64,000 nt of DNA. Source: Sphingopyxis sp. PET50. GTDB lineage: Bacteria; Pseudomonadota; Alphaproteobacteria; Sphingomonadales; Sphingomonadaceae. This document shows positions 41,463-53,525 of the stretch, piece after piece (position 1 is the first letter of the stretch; each line of letters begins with the position of its first letter). The stretch covers positions 1,488,001 through 1,552,000 of the forward strand of contig NZ_CP104207.1 in the NCBI RefSeq assembly GCF_025244705.1. The letters run 5' to 3'. The notes below the pieces were generated by a model. It was not told the DNA's origin, searched no databases, and was given only the letters and a program-made list of their open reading frames with translations. A program made the translations under genes and the position numbers.

Positions 41463-42521
41463 ATGGCGATGGCCATGACGGGGCAGGCATCATGGCTGGA
41501 CCAGGCGCGCGACGCCCATCGCCGCGGCGATGACGGTGCCGAGGCGGCGGCGCTCGACGGCGCGATCCGCGCCGACCGCGGCAATATCGCCGCGATCCTC
41601 GCGATGGCCGAGCTCAAGCGGCGGCAGGCCGATGACCGCGCGGCGGGGAGCTTCTATCGCCTCGCGCTCAGCACCGCGGCGCAGGCGCGGAATGTGCCGC
41701 TCGCGCTGCATCCGGGACTGCAACGCGCCGAGGCCTTTCTCGCCGCGACCGAAAAGGCGTTCGCCGACCATCTGCTCGGGCAGTTGCGGAATGCCGGGAT
41801 CGACGCGGCGGGCGCCACCCCGCGCGTGGCCGAGGCGCTGCGCCTGCTCGCGGGCGAACAGGCGCTCTATCTGCAACAGCCGAGCATGTTCTATTTCCCG
41901 GGTCTGGCGCAACGCGCCTTTTTCGAGCGCGCGGAGTTCGATTGGGCACCGGAAGTCGAGGCCGCGACCGCGGCGATCCGTGCCGAGCTGGAAAGCCTGA
42001 TCGCGGCGGCCGCCGACCGTTTCGGCCCCTATGTCACCGCCAGCCCCGACCGCCCTCCCCCGAACAACCCCTTGCTCGACAAGCACGACTGGGGCGCGGC
42101 ATGGCTGTGGAAGGACGGCGAAATCGCCGGGGGCATGGAGGCGCTGTGTCCGCAGGCGCTGGCCGCGCTGACTCATGCGCCGCAGCCGGTGATTCCGGGA
42201 CGCGCGCCGCTGGCGCTCTTTTCGCGGCTCACGCCCGGCACGCATATCCAGCCGCACCACGGCATGCTTAACACGCGGCTGATCTGTCACCTGCCGCTGA
42301 TCGTGCCCGACGGCTGCGGCCTGCGCGTCGGCGCCGAAACGCGGGAGTGGCGCGAGGGCGAACTGATGATCTTCGACGACAGTTTCGAACATGAGGCCTG
42401 GAACCGCGGGACGAGCGACCGCACGGTGATGCTGTTCGAAATCTGGCGCCCCGACATCGGCGCCGACGAGCGCGCGCAGTTGACGCGGATCTTCTCCGCC
42501 ATCGACAGCTATTCCGAATGA
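41463..42521 (+). CDS. Aspartyl/asparaginyl beta-hydroxylase-like protein
   Basis: A 352-residue 2-oxoglutarate/Fe(II) dioxygenase-like protein (PF05118). The first 100 residues look like a TPR-type helical segment (WLDQARDAHRRGDDGAEAAA). The C-terminal half has the jelly-roll motifs SRLTPGTHIQPHHGMLNTRL, LICHLPLIVPDGCGLRVGAE and ELMIFDDSFEHEAWNRG. The second metal His is in FEHEAWN and the 2-OG-binding Arg in DRTVMLFEIWRPD. The target protein is unknown. ATGs at 41463, 41469 and 41475 are all possible starts. Confidence 0.87.
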   Translation: MAMAMTGQASWLDQARDAHRRGDDGAEAAALDGAIRADRGNIAAILAMAELKRRQADDRAAGSFYRLALSTAAQARNVPLALHPGLQRAEAFLAATEKAFADHLLGQLRNAGIDAAGATPRVAEALRLLAGEQALYLQQPSMFYFPGLAQRAFFERAEFDWAPEVEAATAAIRAELESLIAAAADRFGPYVTASPDRPPPNNPLLDKHDWGAAWLWKDGEIAGGMEALCPQALAALTHAPQPVIPGRAPLALFSRLTPGTHIQPHHGMLNTRLICHLPLIVPDGCGLRVGAETREWREGELMIFDDSFEHEAWNRGTSDRTVMLFEIWRPDIGADERAQLTRIFSAIDSYSE

Positions 42522-42540
42522 CAGCGAAAGAGGAAAGACG

Positions 42541-43704
42541 ATGACCAACCCGGGAATGGACGCCGACATCTATGACGCCTTCATCGAGCAGTTGCAGCGC
42601 TATGTCCGCGAGCGGCTGATCCCCGCCGAGGACCAACTCGAGGAACTGGGCCGCGTTCCCGACGATATCCTCGCCGAAATGCGCGACATGGGGCTGTTCG
42701 GCATCACCATGCCCCCCGAATATGGCGGCGCCAGCATGAACGTCAGCCAGTACGTCAATTTCATCAAGGAGATCGCCTACGCCTCGCCCGCCTATCGCTC
42801 GATCGTGTCGATCAACATCGGCATGGTGTGCAAATCCTTGCTCGGTTTCGGGACCGAGGCGCAGAAGGCCGAATGGCTGCCGAAGCTGGCAACCGGCACC
42901 ATCGCCGCCTTCGGCCTGACCGAGCCCGACAGCGGGTCGGACAGCGCGGCGATGAAGACGCGCGCGGTGCGTGACGGCAACGGCTATGTGCTGAACGGCA
43001 CCAAGCGCTACATCACCAACGCCCCCTTCGCCGACGTCATCCTCGTGATGGCGCGCACCAACGCCGAGGCGCTGCCCAAGAACGCGCATGTCAGCGCCTT
43101 CCTCGTCCCCCGCGATGCGCCGGGCGTGTCGATCGGCAAGCCCGACGGCAAGATGGGCCAAGCGGGCTCGCAGATCGCCGATGTGATCCTGGAGGATGTG
43201 CATGTCGACGGCGACGCGCTGCTCGGCGGACAGGAAGGCATCGGCTTTCGCGCCGCGATGCAGAGCCTCGACAACGGCCGCCTCTCGGTCGCCGCGGCGA
43301 GCGTCGGCTATGCCAAGCGGATGCTCGACGCGGGCCTCCAATATGCGATGGAGCGCAAGGCGTTCGGCGAACCGATCGCGAACTTCCAGCTGATCCAGGC
43401 GATGCTCGCCGACAGCAAGGCCGAAATCTATGCCGCCGAATGCATGCTGACCGACGCCTGCGCGCGCGCCGACCGCGGCGAGAAGATCCTCGTCGAGGCC
43501 GCCGCCACCAAGATGTTCGCCAGCGAAATGTGCGGCCGCGTCGCCGACCGCGTCGTCCAGATCCACGGCGGCGCGGGATATCTCAAGGAATATCTCGCCG
43601 AACGCTTCTATCGCGACTGCCGCATTTACCGCATTTATGAAGGGACCACGCAGATTCAGCAGCTAGTCATCGCGAAGAACATGATTCGCGACTACGCCGG
43701 ATAA
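42541..43704 (+). CDS. Acyl-CoA dehydrogenase
   Basis: An intact 387-residue flavin acyl-CoA dehydrogenase. Conserved blocks: MGLFGITMPPEYGGASMNVS, TGTIAAFGLTEPDSGSDSAA, NGYVLNGTKRYITNAPFADV, DNGRLSVAAASVGYAKRMLD, AFGEPIANFQLIQAMLADSK, VQIHGGAGYLKEYLAERFYR, and RIYEGTTQIQQLVIAKNMIR. The Glu of EGTT is the usual catalytic base of short- and medium-chain enzymes. The chain-length specificity is unknown. It starts 19 bases after the hydroxylase gene. Confidence 0.93.
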   Translation: MTNPGMDADIYDAFIEQLQRYVRERLIPAEDQLEELGRVPDDILAEMRDMGLFGITMPPEYGGASMNVSQYVNFIKEIAYASPAYRSIVSINIGMVCKSLLGFGTEAQKAEWLPKLATGTIAAFGLTEPDSGSDSAAMKTRAVRDGNGYVLNGTKRYITNAPFADVILVMARTNAEALPKNAHVSAFLVPRDAPGVSIGKPDGKMGQAGSQIADVILEDVHVDGDALLGGQEGIGFRAAMQSLDNGRLSVAAASVGYAKRMLDAGLQYAMERKAFGEPIANFQLIQAMLADSKAEIYAAECMLTDACARADRGEKILVEAAATKMFASEMCGRVADRVVQIHGGAGYLKEYLAERFYRDCRIYRIYEGTTQIQQLVIAKNMIRDYAG

Positions 43705-43736
43705 GATGTGGAGCCTACTCCGCCGGGTGCCCGCCG

Positions 43737-46700
43737 CTACAGGGCGATGTTGAGCCCGATGCTGCCGGCGTGCGCGGTATAGCCGTTGCCGAACCGGCCG
43801 TCATAGCCGAACGAGAGCCGGGCGCGGGGCGCCAGCGGGATGGCCAGGCGCGCGCCCAGCAGCGCGCCGTCGGGCTCGCGCGCGCCGCTCATCTCGAGGA
43901 TGCGGCCCGGCGCGATGGCGAAGGCGACCGGCAGGCTGCGCTCGCGGCCGTCGAGCACCGCGAGATAGCGGGCATGCGCGGCGAGCGAGAAGCCGCCGAA
44001 ATCGCGCCCGATTTCGACACCGGCCGAGGCACGCGCGCGATCGGCCTTTTCCTTCGCGGCCGCGAGACCGAGGGCGTCGGTTTCGACGAAAGCGTCGGTC
44101 GTCAGGCGGACATAGTCGAGCCCGACACCCGGACGCAGCGTCCAGCCCCCCGTCTCGACGGCATAACCTGCGTCGAGCGCGACGCCGGTCAGGCGCACGT
44201 CATAATCGGCATCGGACACTCCGATGATCGTGCGCCGTGTCCCGGCATCGCCGAAGCCGTGGACCGCGGCGAGCGATGCGCTGAACGGTCCGCTGTCGAA
44301 GCGCAGCACCGCGCCCAGCTGGGTCAGGGTGACCTCGCCGGTCTCGAGCGCGCCGGGGACGTCGATGTCGAGCCTGGCCATGGTCGACCCCCGCGGCCAG
44401 CGTGACGCCGGGCGCCACCGCCACGCCGACTCCCCCGGCGAAACCCCAGGCGTCGCGCCGCCCGCGCTGGTTGACCCGGAAGCCATAGAATTCGCCCCAG
44501 CCGGCATTGCCCGCCTCGATGCGGCCCAACCGCCCGAGCAGCCGCCCGCCGAGGTCGAACAGGCCCGATTGCACCTCCGCATGGATCGTCCCCACTGCGA
44601 CGACCTGGCCGGTCAGCGTATATTGCTCCGAGATCGTCGTGGTGTTGGTGGTCTCGGTGGTCTGGTCGATCGTATATTCCGTGTTGGTGATGGTGTTGAA
44701 GTTAATATCGCCGACCGCGACATTATTAGGTGTGCCGGGCAAATCCTGACAGGTCGGACGTGTGGTCCCCGGCAACCCTCCAACGTTGCAGGTGGAAAGC
44801 TGGCCGGTGGCGATCGTTTCCGCGCCGAAGGTGATGACTGTCGTGTCGGTCGTCTGGGTGTCGGCGAGCGAGTAGGTCGTGGTGCTCGATGATGAGGTGT
44901 TGGTGGACGAGGCGGTCAGCACCGGCGCGCCAATGATGACGCCCGGCCCGCGCGGCCGTGGTGATGGCGGCGCGCGCGGCGACGACGCCGGCCTGCGCCG
45001 CCGGATCGGCAAAGGCGACCGCAAAAGTTTGGTCGTAGAGCGGCGCGCCGCCGAGCAGGCGACCGATGATCTGGGTCGAATAATTGGTGACGTTGGTGGT
45101 GGTCGTCGTCGCCGGGTTGAAGACGAGGCTCTGGGTCTGCGAAATCGAGAAGGTCGTGGAGCCGCCCGAAGCGATATCCAGATACACGTTGTTGGCGTCA
45201 TAGCGCAGGCTGACCGGCGCGTCGGGCTGGCTGGTCAGCGGGTTGAACGTGCCGCTGATGCCGCTCGGCGGCGTTGAGCAAGGTGAAGGTGCCGCTGGTG
45301 AAGCCGCCGTTGATCGCGATGGCGGTCAGGCTGCCGGCGAGGCTCGCCGTGCCGGTGACGTTGACCCGGTCGTTGCTCCCGTTGCCGACATCGACCCGGA
45401 AGCTGCTGCCGGCGCCGAAGACCAGATTGCCATTGACCGTCAGCGTCCCGATCGTGCCATCGCCGCCGGGCGACAGCGTGCCGTTGACGGTGCTCGTCCC
45501 GACGCTGCCCGCGCCGCCGAGCGTGGCGCCGCCCGCCACCGTGACGGCGCTGGCCAGCGATCCGTTGACCAGCAAAGTGCCCGCCGCGACATGGGTCGCG
45601 CCGCTATAGGTGCTGGCGCCGGTCAGGGTTAGCGTGCCCGCCCCTTGCTTGGTCAGCGCGCCCGTGCCGGAAATTCTGCCGCCATAGGTCAGCGCGTCCG
45701 ACCGGTTGAAGATCAGGGTGCCGCGATTGGCGATGTCGCCGCTGATCGTGCCCGCCGTGCCGCCATTGCCGATCCTGAGGGTGCCGTCGAAGTCGGCGGC
45801 GGTGTTCGCCGAACTGATCGTGCCGAGGTTGAGGATGTCGACGACCCCGGTTCCGCCCGGCAGCCGCTGGACGGTGACGCCCACATCGGTGCCGGTGACG
45901 GTCGCGCCTTCGCGGATCGTCACGTCGACATTGCCGTCGGCGGGCACGAGGAACAGCCCGCCGCTCCCGCTGACATCGCCCGCAATGTCCGCGATCACCG
46001 AACCCGCGTCGGGCTGGAGCTGGACGCCGATGCCGATAGCGTCGTTCCCCCTTATCGTCGAGCCCGCCGCCGTGGTCAGGCGCATCACGCCCCCGTCCTG
46101 GAACATCGACAGGCCGCTCGCCTGCCCGGTGATCGCGGCGCCCGCCGCGATCGTCACGTCGGTGCCGCCCCGGCCGCCCGCGACCGTCATGGCCGGGCCG
46201 AGCGTCTGGGTGATGCGCGCATCGGTGGTGATCGTCGCGGCGGCGGTCGCCGGCGCATTGGGCAGGACCTGGACCCTCAGTTCCCCGGTCAGCACCGAGC
46301 CCCCGGTCATCACCAGGTTGATGTTGTCCCGCGTGAACAGCCGGAGCGCCCCGGCTGAGGCCTGGGTGGAGGTAAACGTGCCGCCATGGAACCAGGCGTT
46401 GATCGGGCCGCCCGTCTCGGCGCGGACGTTGAAACCGCCTTGGCCGCTGAAGACGCCGGTGACCGGCGCCGCCGCCGACCCGATGTCGATGCCGCCGCCG
46501 TTGGCGTTCGTCATGATCACGCCGTAGGCCGGCGATGCTGCCGGCGGCGTGGCATTGGTCGCGGCGCTGCCGTTGCCGCGATAGGTGACGAGGCCGCCAT
46601 TGCCCTCGACGACAAGGCCGTGGACCAGCACGCTGGTATCGGTCGCGCCCGATGTGTTCGACACCGTGCCGTTGTTGGTGACGGTGACCGGATTGCCGCC

Positions 46701-46974
46701 CGTGCCGCGCACGTACAGGCCATAGCCGCGGACCGTCGCGCTCGGCGCCGATCGTCGCGTCGATCCTGTTGCTGAAGGTCTGCAGAGAAGCCGTCGTCGA
46801 CGGGCTGTTGCCGTTGTTGTTGAAATCGTCTGTCGTGACCGTGTCGCCGACGCAGTCGAGCGTCGTTACGTCGTCCGCCGTGGTCGTCGCGCATTGCGCC
46901 CAAGCCGGCGCGGCCGCGAAAATCCCTGCCGTGGCGCCCAGCAGCGCCGCCGTGCGATATGCCCGCTTACCCAT
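43737..46974 (-). CDS. Autotransporter with PATR repeats and C-terminal beta-barrel (four frameshifts)
   Basis: A large type V secreted surface protein, about 1077 residues after correction. Signal peptide MGKRAYRTAALLGATAGIFA ending AWAQ. The passenger is Ser/Thr/Gly/Asn-rich beta-helix with autotransporter-associated repeat signatures (GTGALTKQGAGTLTLTGAST, YSGATHVAAGTLLVNGSLAS). The C-terminal 12-strand barrel runs from about 44.6 kb and ends GSIGLNIAL. Frames break near 46743 and 45266 (both GCC[G]AGC in coding sense), about 44950 and about 44390. Each repair joins sensible text, for example LLNAASGISGTFNPLTSQPD. It is last of three co-oriented surface genes. Confidence 0.85.
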
Positions 46975-47016
46975 GCTCCGTCCCCTTTTACCACCCCAGG
47001 GCGCCGCGCCCCTGAC

Positions 47017-47904
47017 TCAGAATGCGAAGGTTGCCCGCACCGCCAGCGAGGCGGCTGTAAGGCGCACGCGCGTCGGCCCCGGATAGGCGCCCTCCCCGGT
47101 CACCGCCGTGAACGGCGCGGGCGCGGCCGGGCCAGCATTGCTTTGCGTCGCATCGGCGAGGTCGAAGGTCTTCGACCCGTAGTCGCTGTACCGCGCCTCC
47201 AGGCCGAGCCGCAGATGGGCCCCGACGCGCTGCTCCACGCCAATCCCGGCGGTCCAGCCGAGCAGGTCCCGCGTCTCCCGCGCGGTCACCAGGAAGGGGC
47301 CCTGCGCCGGGAAGGCCTGGGCCGGGGTGCCCGCATTGCCCGCCGGGATCGTGTAGCTGTTGTCCGCGCGCAGCCGCACATGAGCAGCCGGCGAGGCCGC
47401 CGGTCGCATAGACCATGGTAGCAGCCGGCATCATAGCCGACGCGCGCGCGTAGCGACCATTGATAACGCGTCTTTGCCTCGCGCCCGAGCGTCACGCTGG
47501 AGGCGGGGGCGAGGATGGTGAGCGGAATCTGCACGGTCGATGTCGCGGCCACGGACGATCCGCCCGCGCGCACGTCGCCCTCGATTCCGAACACCGCCCG
47601 ATCCGACTGGAACTGAAAGCTAGGCCACACCGCCATAGAGGAGCGACGTGTCGCGCCCCCGCGCGGCCAGGGGCGCCAGTGTGGCGGGGACGATTGAGAT
47701 GGGCTGCGCGCCCGGCGGATCGATGTTCGTATATTGGAGCAGCTGATCGTCGGCCCGCACTGAGAAGCGCTCGCGCACGCCGCCCCCTTCCACTCCGGCA
47801 TAGAAGCCGGACCAGTCGCCGCCCTCCTGCGCGGCTACCGGCGCGGCCGCGAGGAAGATAGCGCTCGCCGTCGCACCAGCCGCCGCCTTCCAGAAATGTC
47901 GCAT
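47017..47904 (-). CDS. Outer-membrane beta-barrel protein, OmpA/OMP_b-brl type (three frameshifts)
   Basis: A porin-like eight-strand barrel protein (PF13505-type). Signal peptide MRHFWKAAAGATASAIFLAA to APVAAQ, mature start EGGDWSGFYAGVEGGG, strand motifs FGIEGDVRAGGSSVAATSTV, YQWSLRARVGYD, MVYATGGLAG, LLGWTAGIGVEQRVGAHLRL and GLEARYSDYGSK, ending AVRATFAF with terminal Phe. Insertions lie at 47622 (GCC[T]AGC), 47423 and 47386 (both GCCGGC[T]GCT in coding sense). Corrected length is 295 codons including the stop. It sits between two autotransporter genes. Confidence 0.85.
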
Positions 47905-47950
47905 CGCCCCTTCTCCCTCCAAAAATCCGCGCCTGTTCATGAAGCCCCGG

Positions 47951-49752
47951 CTAGAAGGCGATCCTGATGCCGATCTCGCCCGAATGGCTGGTCGAATTGC
48001 CGGTGAAACGGCTGGACCAGCTCGCGCTGATCGCGGCGTTGGGAGCGATGGTGAAGGCGGCATAGGCGCCGCCCTCCCCGCCCCAGCGGCCCTCGGCCGA
48101 GCCGGCGATGCCGAAGCTGCCGGGCGCGGACAGGCCGCCGTCGTCGGCGGTCACGAACCCGCGCCGGTCGCCCGCCACCGCATAAGCCCTGCCCCTGACG
48201 CCGAGCCGGAACGGCCCGCCGCCGCCCTCGACCGACAGGCCGAGCGAGGGACGGAATTGATGGCGCGTGACGGGTCGACCGACAGGGGAGCGAGCCCGCC
48301 TGCCTCGTCCACCGTGCGGCGCGTGCCAGCCGAGCCAGGTGACGTCGGCGCTCGGCGTCACCGTCACTGCCCCCGCCTCGATCGGATAGCCCGCCTCGAT
48401 GCCCGCGCCGTAGAGCGTAGCATGATAGGAGGCGGTGGACGTCCCGGCAGCCGGCGGTGGAGCTGGCCTTCGTGTCCACCTCCTGCCGCCCCAGGAAGGC
48501 CGCCGCGCTCACTCGCCAGCCGCCCGGCGTCCAGTTGGCGAAGGCGCCGCCGCGGAAGGCCGAGCCCTCGGCCTGCTCGGGGAGCAGCGCGTCCTCCAGC
48601 TCCCACTCCCAGTGACCGCCCTCGATGGCGAGGCCGAGCGAGAGGTCGCCGCCGACCTCGGTCACCACGCCGCCGCGCAGGCCGGTAAAGTCCTGCGTCG
48701 AGCGCCTCACCGCACCTCGTGCGTCATAATGGCCGAAGCTGCGGTCGCCCTCGACGAACAGCCGCGTCCGCCCGGTCCCGACCGTCGCCGAGCGCCGCCG
48801 CGCCCTGCGCGAGCAGGCGGCCGAGGAAGCGGTCCGACTGGCCGAAGCCGACGACCTGCGCCGCCGGATGCGCGCGACCATAGGCGGCGAGCGGGATGTC
48901 GAGCGTCACCGTGCCGGTCGCGGTGATCAGCCGCTCGATCGTGGTGGTGACGTAGAGGTCCTGGAAGACGTGAAAGTCGACATTTACCACATTCGTTTCC
49001 GGAACGTCGTAAGTGACGCCGCCTTGGCAGGTGCCGAGCGGCCGGTCGCACATGCCGAGATTGCCGACGATGTTTATCCCGGTAAAATTCCCGAACCCCG
49101 CCAAGGCATAGGTGTCCCGGCCGGTGATCGCCGAGCTGCGGGTCTCGCTGACGCTTTCGGTGACGCCCGTGCTGCCGACGACCGGGGGCAGGATGCGCCC
49201 CCGCAGGCCGGCGAGGGAAGTCTGGCCCATGGCCAGCGCCTGCGCCGCGGCGGCGGTGTCGGCCGTGGCCGAGGCGAGCGGCGTGCCGAGCCCGGCGACC
49301 CGGACCTGCGCCGTCACCCCGCCGCCGACCCGCGTCTCCCGGGTCACGACGCTCTCGGTCACACTGTAGGAGAAGGTGGTGGTGGTGGTGAGCAGAACAA
49401 AGCCGGGCTGTATCCCGGGCGGGATGAGCTGGCCCGTGTCGAAGCCGTAGCGCGCGATATCGTCGTTGAGCCCGTCCGCGTTCCTGCCCGGCGCACTCGC
49501 GGTGATAATCCCGGTTTCGCCGAGCGAATTCACATAGACCGGCTGAATGTCTTCGAGGTCGGTGAACGGGATGTCGAGATCCCGCTCCGAGCCGAGCAAG
49601 GTCGTCGGCCGCGGGGTGCCGCCGGCGTCCACCAGCACCGGCCCTTCGGTCAGCGGCGGCGGTGCGCTCTGCGCGTGGGCAGGGCCGGCGACGGCGGCAG
49701 CCGATGCCGCCAGGGATGCCGTCGCTGCCGCCAAGTGTCTGAATCGCATCAT
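47951..49752 (-). CDS. Autotransporter-domain outer-membrane protein (multiple frameshifts)
   Basis: An exported protein with a short passenger and C-terminal autotransporter barrel, about 598 residues after correction. Signal peptide FRHLAAATASLAASAAAVAG to AHAQ. Passenger motifs include ERDLDIPFTDLEDIQPVYVN, VLLTTTTTFSYSVTESVVTR and TYDVPETNVVNVDFHVFQDL. Barrel strands: TRLFVEGDRSFGHYDARG, VVTEVGGDLSLGLAIEGGHW, FANWTPGGWRVSAAAFLGRQ, ending GEIGIRIAF. Insertions are near 48790 (GCC[G]AGC on the plus strand), 48449 (GGC[T]GCC), about 48310, and a two-base one near 48262. Two adjacent ATGs (49752, 49749) follow a GGGAGG site. It faces the LuxR gene. Confidence 0.82.
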
Positions 49753-49765
49753 GTCCTCCCGCACC

Positions 49766-49816
49766 GGCAGTCTAACTGCCGCCGGATAGGGCGTAACCTC
49801 CCGGTTCCGGGAGGTT
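49766..49816. promoter_or_regulatory. Two perfect inverted repeats in the LuxR/autotransporter divergent region; lux-box-like
   Basis: GGCAGT-CTA-ACTGCC at 49766-49780, and AACCTCCCGG-TT-CCGGGAGGTT at 49795-49816. The inner 20-mer of the second, ACCTCCCGGTTCCGGGAGGT, has the length, symmetry and ACCT...AGGT ends of lux boxes. It covers the ribosome site of the LuxR gene (start 49820). These are likely operator sites for the LuxR protein, controlling itself and the surface genes. Confidence 0.7.
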
Positions 49817-49819
49817 GAC

Positions 49820-50615
49820 ATGGATCCTTGCCGCGAATCGCGAGTTGTGATCTTCTGCCGCGCGTCCTTTGGGGGAGATACTTCCGCCTTGCCCGCCGCC
49901 ATCCTGTCCCTTGCCGAAGACGCGCTCGCGGCCGACACGGCCGAGGCGGCGAGCGCGCGTTTCTATGCCGCGGCGTCCGCGATGGGGGCCAGCTATCAGC
50001 AGACACGGCTCTATCGTGCGGCCCCCGGCGGCGCTGACCAGCGCCAGCCATTGGGCGGCCGGGGGCTTCGTGGCGCGCTACGCCCGCATGGGCTGGGAGG
50101 GCAGCGCGGCGTTCGATTATGTCTGCTTCACCTGCAACCCGCTGCTCGCCCCGATCCGCGAGGGGCGCACGCGCTACCGCTTCGGCGAATTCGCGCCCCA
50201 TGCGCGCAGCGATTATGGCGCCTATTGGGACGCGCTGGGCGAGGCGGGGATCGGCGAGGCGCTGTGCGCCACCTCCTATGGCGAGGGTGGGCTGATCGCC
50301 TCACTGCATCTCGGCTTTCCCGAGCGCGACATCGCCGAGAAGGAAGCGCGCGCCTTCCAGCTTGCGGGGCTGATGCTGACCGAGCGGCTGATCGACCTCG
50401 CCGGCTCTCCGGCCGACGACGCGCTGGCGCTCACCGCGCGCGAGCGCGATGCGCTGGCGCTCGTCGCCGACGGCAAGACCGATTGGGAGATTTCGGTGAT
50501 CTTCGGCGTCTCCGAGGCGACAGCGCGCTTTCATGTCGACAATGCTCGCCGGAAGCTGGGCGCCGTCACCCGCGCCCAGGCCGTGGCGCGCATGGCGGCG
50601 CGGCGGCTGATTTAG
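49820..50615 (+). CDS. LuxR-family transcriptional regulator (LuxR solo; one frameshift)
   Basis: A 264-residue regulator after removing one base near 50030 (GGC[G]GCG). The N-terminal autoinducer-binding-like domain covers about residues 20-170 (MGWEGSAAFDYVCFTCNPLL; YGAYWDALGEAGIGEALCAT; ASLHLGFPERDIAEKEARAF). The C-terminal LuxR/GerE HTH is TARERDALALVADGKTDWEI then SVIFGVSEATARFHVDNARR. No luxI-type synthase gene is in the window, so it is a solo that may sense exogenous or non-AHL signals. It is divergent from the surface-protein genes, with the palindromes between. Several aromatic residues typical of AHL receptors are not evident. Confidence 0.85.
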
Positions 50616-50672
50616 GATATCGGGAGGAGAATCGGGGAGCGGGAGCCGAGGCGGTAGCTGGAGAAGGGTCGC

Positions 50673-50748
50673 TGGTGGAGCCGAGGGGAATCGAACCCCT
50701 GACCTCTGCAGTGCGATTGCAGCGCTCTCCCATCTGAGCTACGGCCCC
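50673..50748 (-). tRNA. tRNA-Ala (anticodon CGC)
   Basis: The minus strand folds as a cloverleaf. Acceptor GGGGCCG/CGGCTCC, D-arm AGCTCAGATGGGAGAGCG, anticodon stem CTGCA/TGCAG with loop ATCGCAC (anticodon CGC), T-arm GGGGTTCGATTCCCC, discriminator A and encoded CCA. Confidence 0.95.
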
Positions 50749-50834
50749 GCGACCGGGCGGCTCTTAACGGCACTCGCTGGCACTGGCAACGGCTTTTGTG
50801 ACGATCGGACGGCTTAGCAAGGATTGAGGGGGAT

Positions 50835-51854
50835 ATGATGGCGCGAGCGTGGCACCTGACCAGCCGTACGACGGGACTGCCGACGATGGACAATTTCGCG
50901 CTGCGCGACCTTCCCGATACCCCGCTCCAGCCCGACCAGCTCCGCGTCAAGAACCTCTGGCTGTCGGTCGATCCCTATATGCGCGGGCGGATGAACGACG
51001 CCAAAAGCTATGCGGCGAGCTTCCAGATCGGCCAGCCGATGACCGGCGGCGCGATCGGCGAGGTCGTCGAGAGCGCGATGGACGGCTTTACCCCCGGCGA
51101 CCTGATCCTGCATATGGGCGGCTGGCGCGACGGCGGGGTCATCGGCCTCGACATGGCGCCGAACAAGCTGCCGCGCGCCGCGCTCGACGCCGGGATGTCG
51201 CCGCAGACCTTCCTCCACAATATGGGGCTGACCGGCGGCACCGCGTGGATCGGCCTGCTGCGCGTCGCGGCGGCGAAGCCCGGCGACACCGTCTTCGTCT
51301 CGGCGGCGGCGGGCGCGGTCGGATCGGCGGTGGTGCAGATCGCCAAGGCGCGCGAAATGACGGTGATCGGTTCGGCGGGCGGCGCCGGCAAATGCGCCTG
51401 GGTCGACGATTTGGGTGCCGACGCGGTGATCGACTACAAGGCCGGGGCGGTGTTGCCGCAGCTCGCGGCAGCGCTGGAAAAGCTCGGCAAGCCCGGCATC
51501 GACGTCTATTTCGACAATGTCGGGGGCGAACATCTCGACGCGGCGTTTGCGGTCGCCAACGACTTCGCGCGCTTCGCGATCTGCGGGATGATCGACGTCT
51601 ACAACGACGGCCGCGCGCAGGAGATGAAATACCTGATCCGCACCATCCCGGCGCGCATCCGCATGGAAGGCTTCATCTACACCGACCAGTTCTTCGACTG
51701 CATGGAGGAATTCTACGCCGACATGGGCGGTCTGATCGCCAGCGGCGCGGTGACGATGCACGAGACGGTGCACGAGGGGATCGAGGCGGCGCCCGAGGCT
51801 TTTCTGGGACTGTTCGCAGGGGCGAATATGGGGAAGATGCTGGTTCGGGTTTGA
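50835..51854 (+). CDS. NADP-dependent MDR-family oxidoreductase (CurA/leukotriene B4 dehydrogenase-like)
   Basis: An intact 339-residue zinc-free medium-chain reductase. N-terminal cover domain: LRVKNLWLSVDPYMRGRMND. Rossmann part: GDTVFVSAAAGAVGSAVVQI with the AAxGxVG motif, GAGKCAWVDDLGADAVIDYK and GIDVYFDNVGGEHLDAAFAV. The C-terminus is FLGLFAGANMGKMLVRV. These match the prostaglandin reductase/CurA subfamily that reduces enone double bonds with NADPH. The physiological substrate is unknown. ATGs at 50835 and 50838 are adjacent. Confidence 0.9.
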   Translation: MMARAWHLTSRTTGLPTMDNFALRDLPDTPLQPDQLRVKNLWLSVDPYMRGRMNDAKSYAASFQIGQPMTGGAIGEVVESAMDGFTPGDLILHMGGWRDGGVIGLDMAPNKLPRAALDAGMSPQTFLHNMGLTGGTAWIGLLRVAAAKPGDTVFVSAAAGAVGSAVVQIAKAREMTVIGSAGGAGKCAWVDDLGADAVIDYKAGAVLPQLAAALEKLGKPGIDVYFDNVGGEHLDAAFAVANDFARFAICGMIDVYNDGRAQEMKYLIRTIPARIRMEGFIYTDQFFDCMEEFYADMGGLIASGAVTMHETVHEGIEAAPEAFLGLFAGANMGKMLVRV

Positions 51855-51866
51855 GCTGACGCTCCG

Positions 51867-52038
51867 CTCTCTCCCCTTCAGGGGAGAGATACGCAGGCTT
51901 GCCAGTCCTGAGCTTGTCGAAGGGCTGGTTAGCCGAAGTTGAGAGGGGTTTCCGACCGCTGATGGCCTTGCCCCTCTCCAAGCTTCGCTAGCTCCTGGCG
52001 GAGCAAGCTGCGCTATCCTCTCCCCTGAAGGGGAGAGG
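51867..52038. repeat. Intergenic palindromic repeat, family 2 copy A
   Basis: Arms CTCTCCCCTTCAGGGGAGAG and CCTCTCCCCTGAAGGGGAGA are inverted copies around a centre containing CCTGAGCTTGTCGAAGG. A shorter copy lies at 61146-61275. It fills the gap between the convergent reductase and helicase genes. Confidence 0.8.
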
Positions 52039-52045
52039 GCTTGGG

Positions 52046-53411
<1,366 letters not shown>

Positions 53412-53525
53412 AGGGTCATTTGTCCGGAAATGTGGAACGGCGCAGCCGCCCACGCTGGCTGACGCTGCGGCGGCCCTTGCGGAACATATGACGGAAAGTC
53501 AAGAAAAGCTGGCGAAATACCGCGA

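Noticed and set aside
43737..49752. Surface-protein cluster as decayed pseudogenes
   Set aside because: There are many frame breaks, but every break is repaired by removing one or two bases of the same kind seen in essential genes, and signal peptides and barrel ends are intact.
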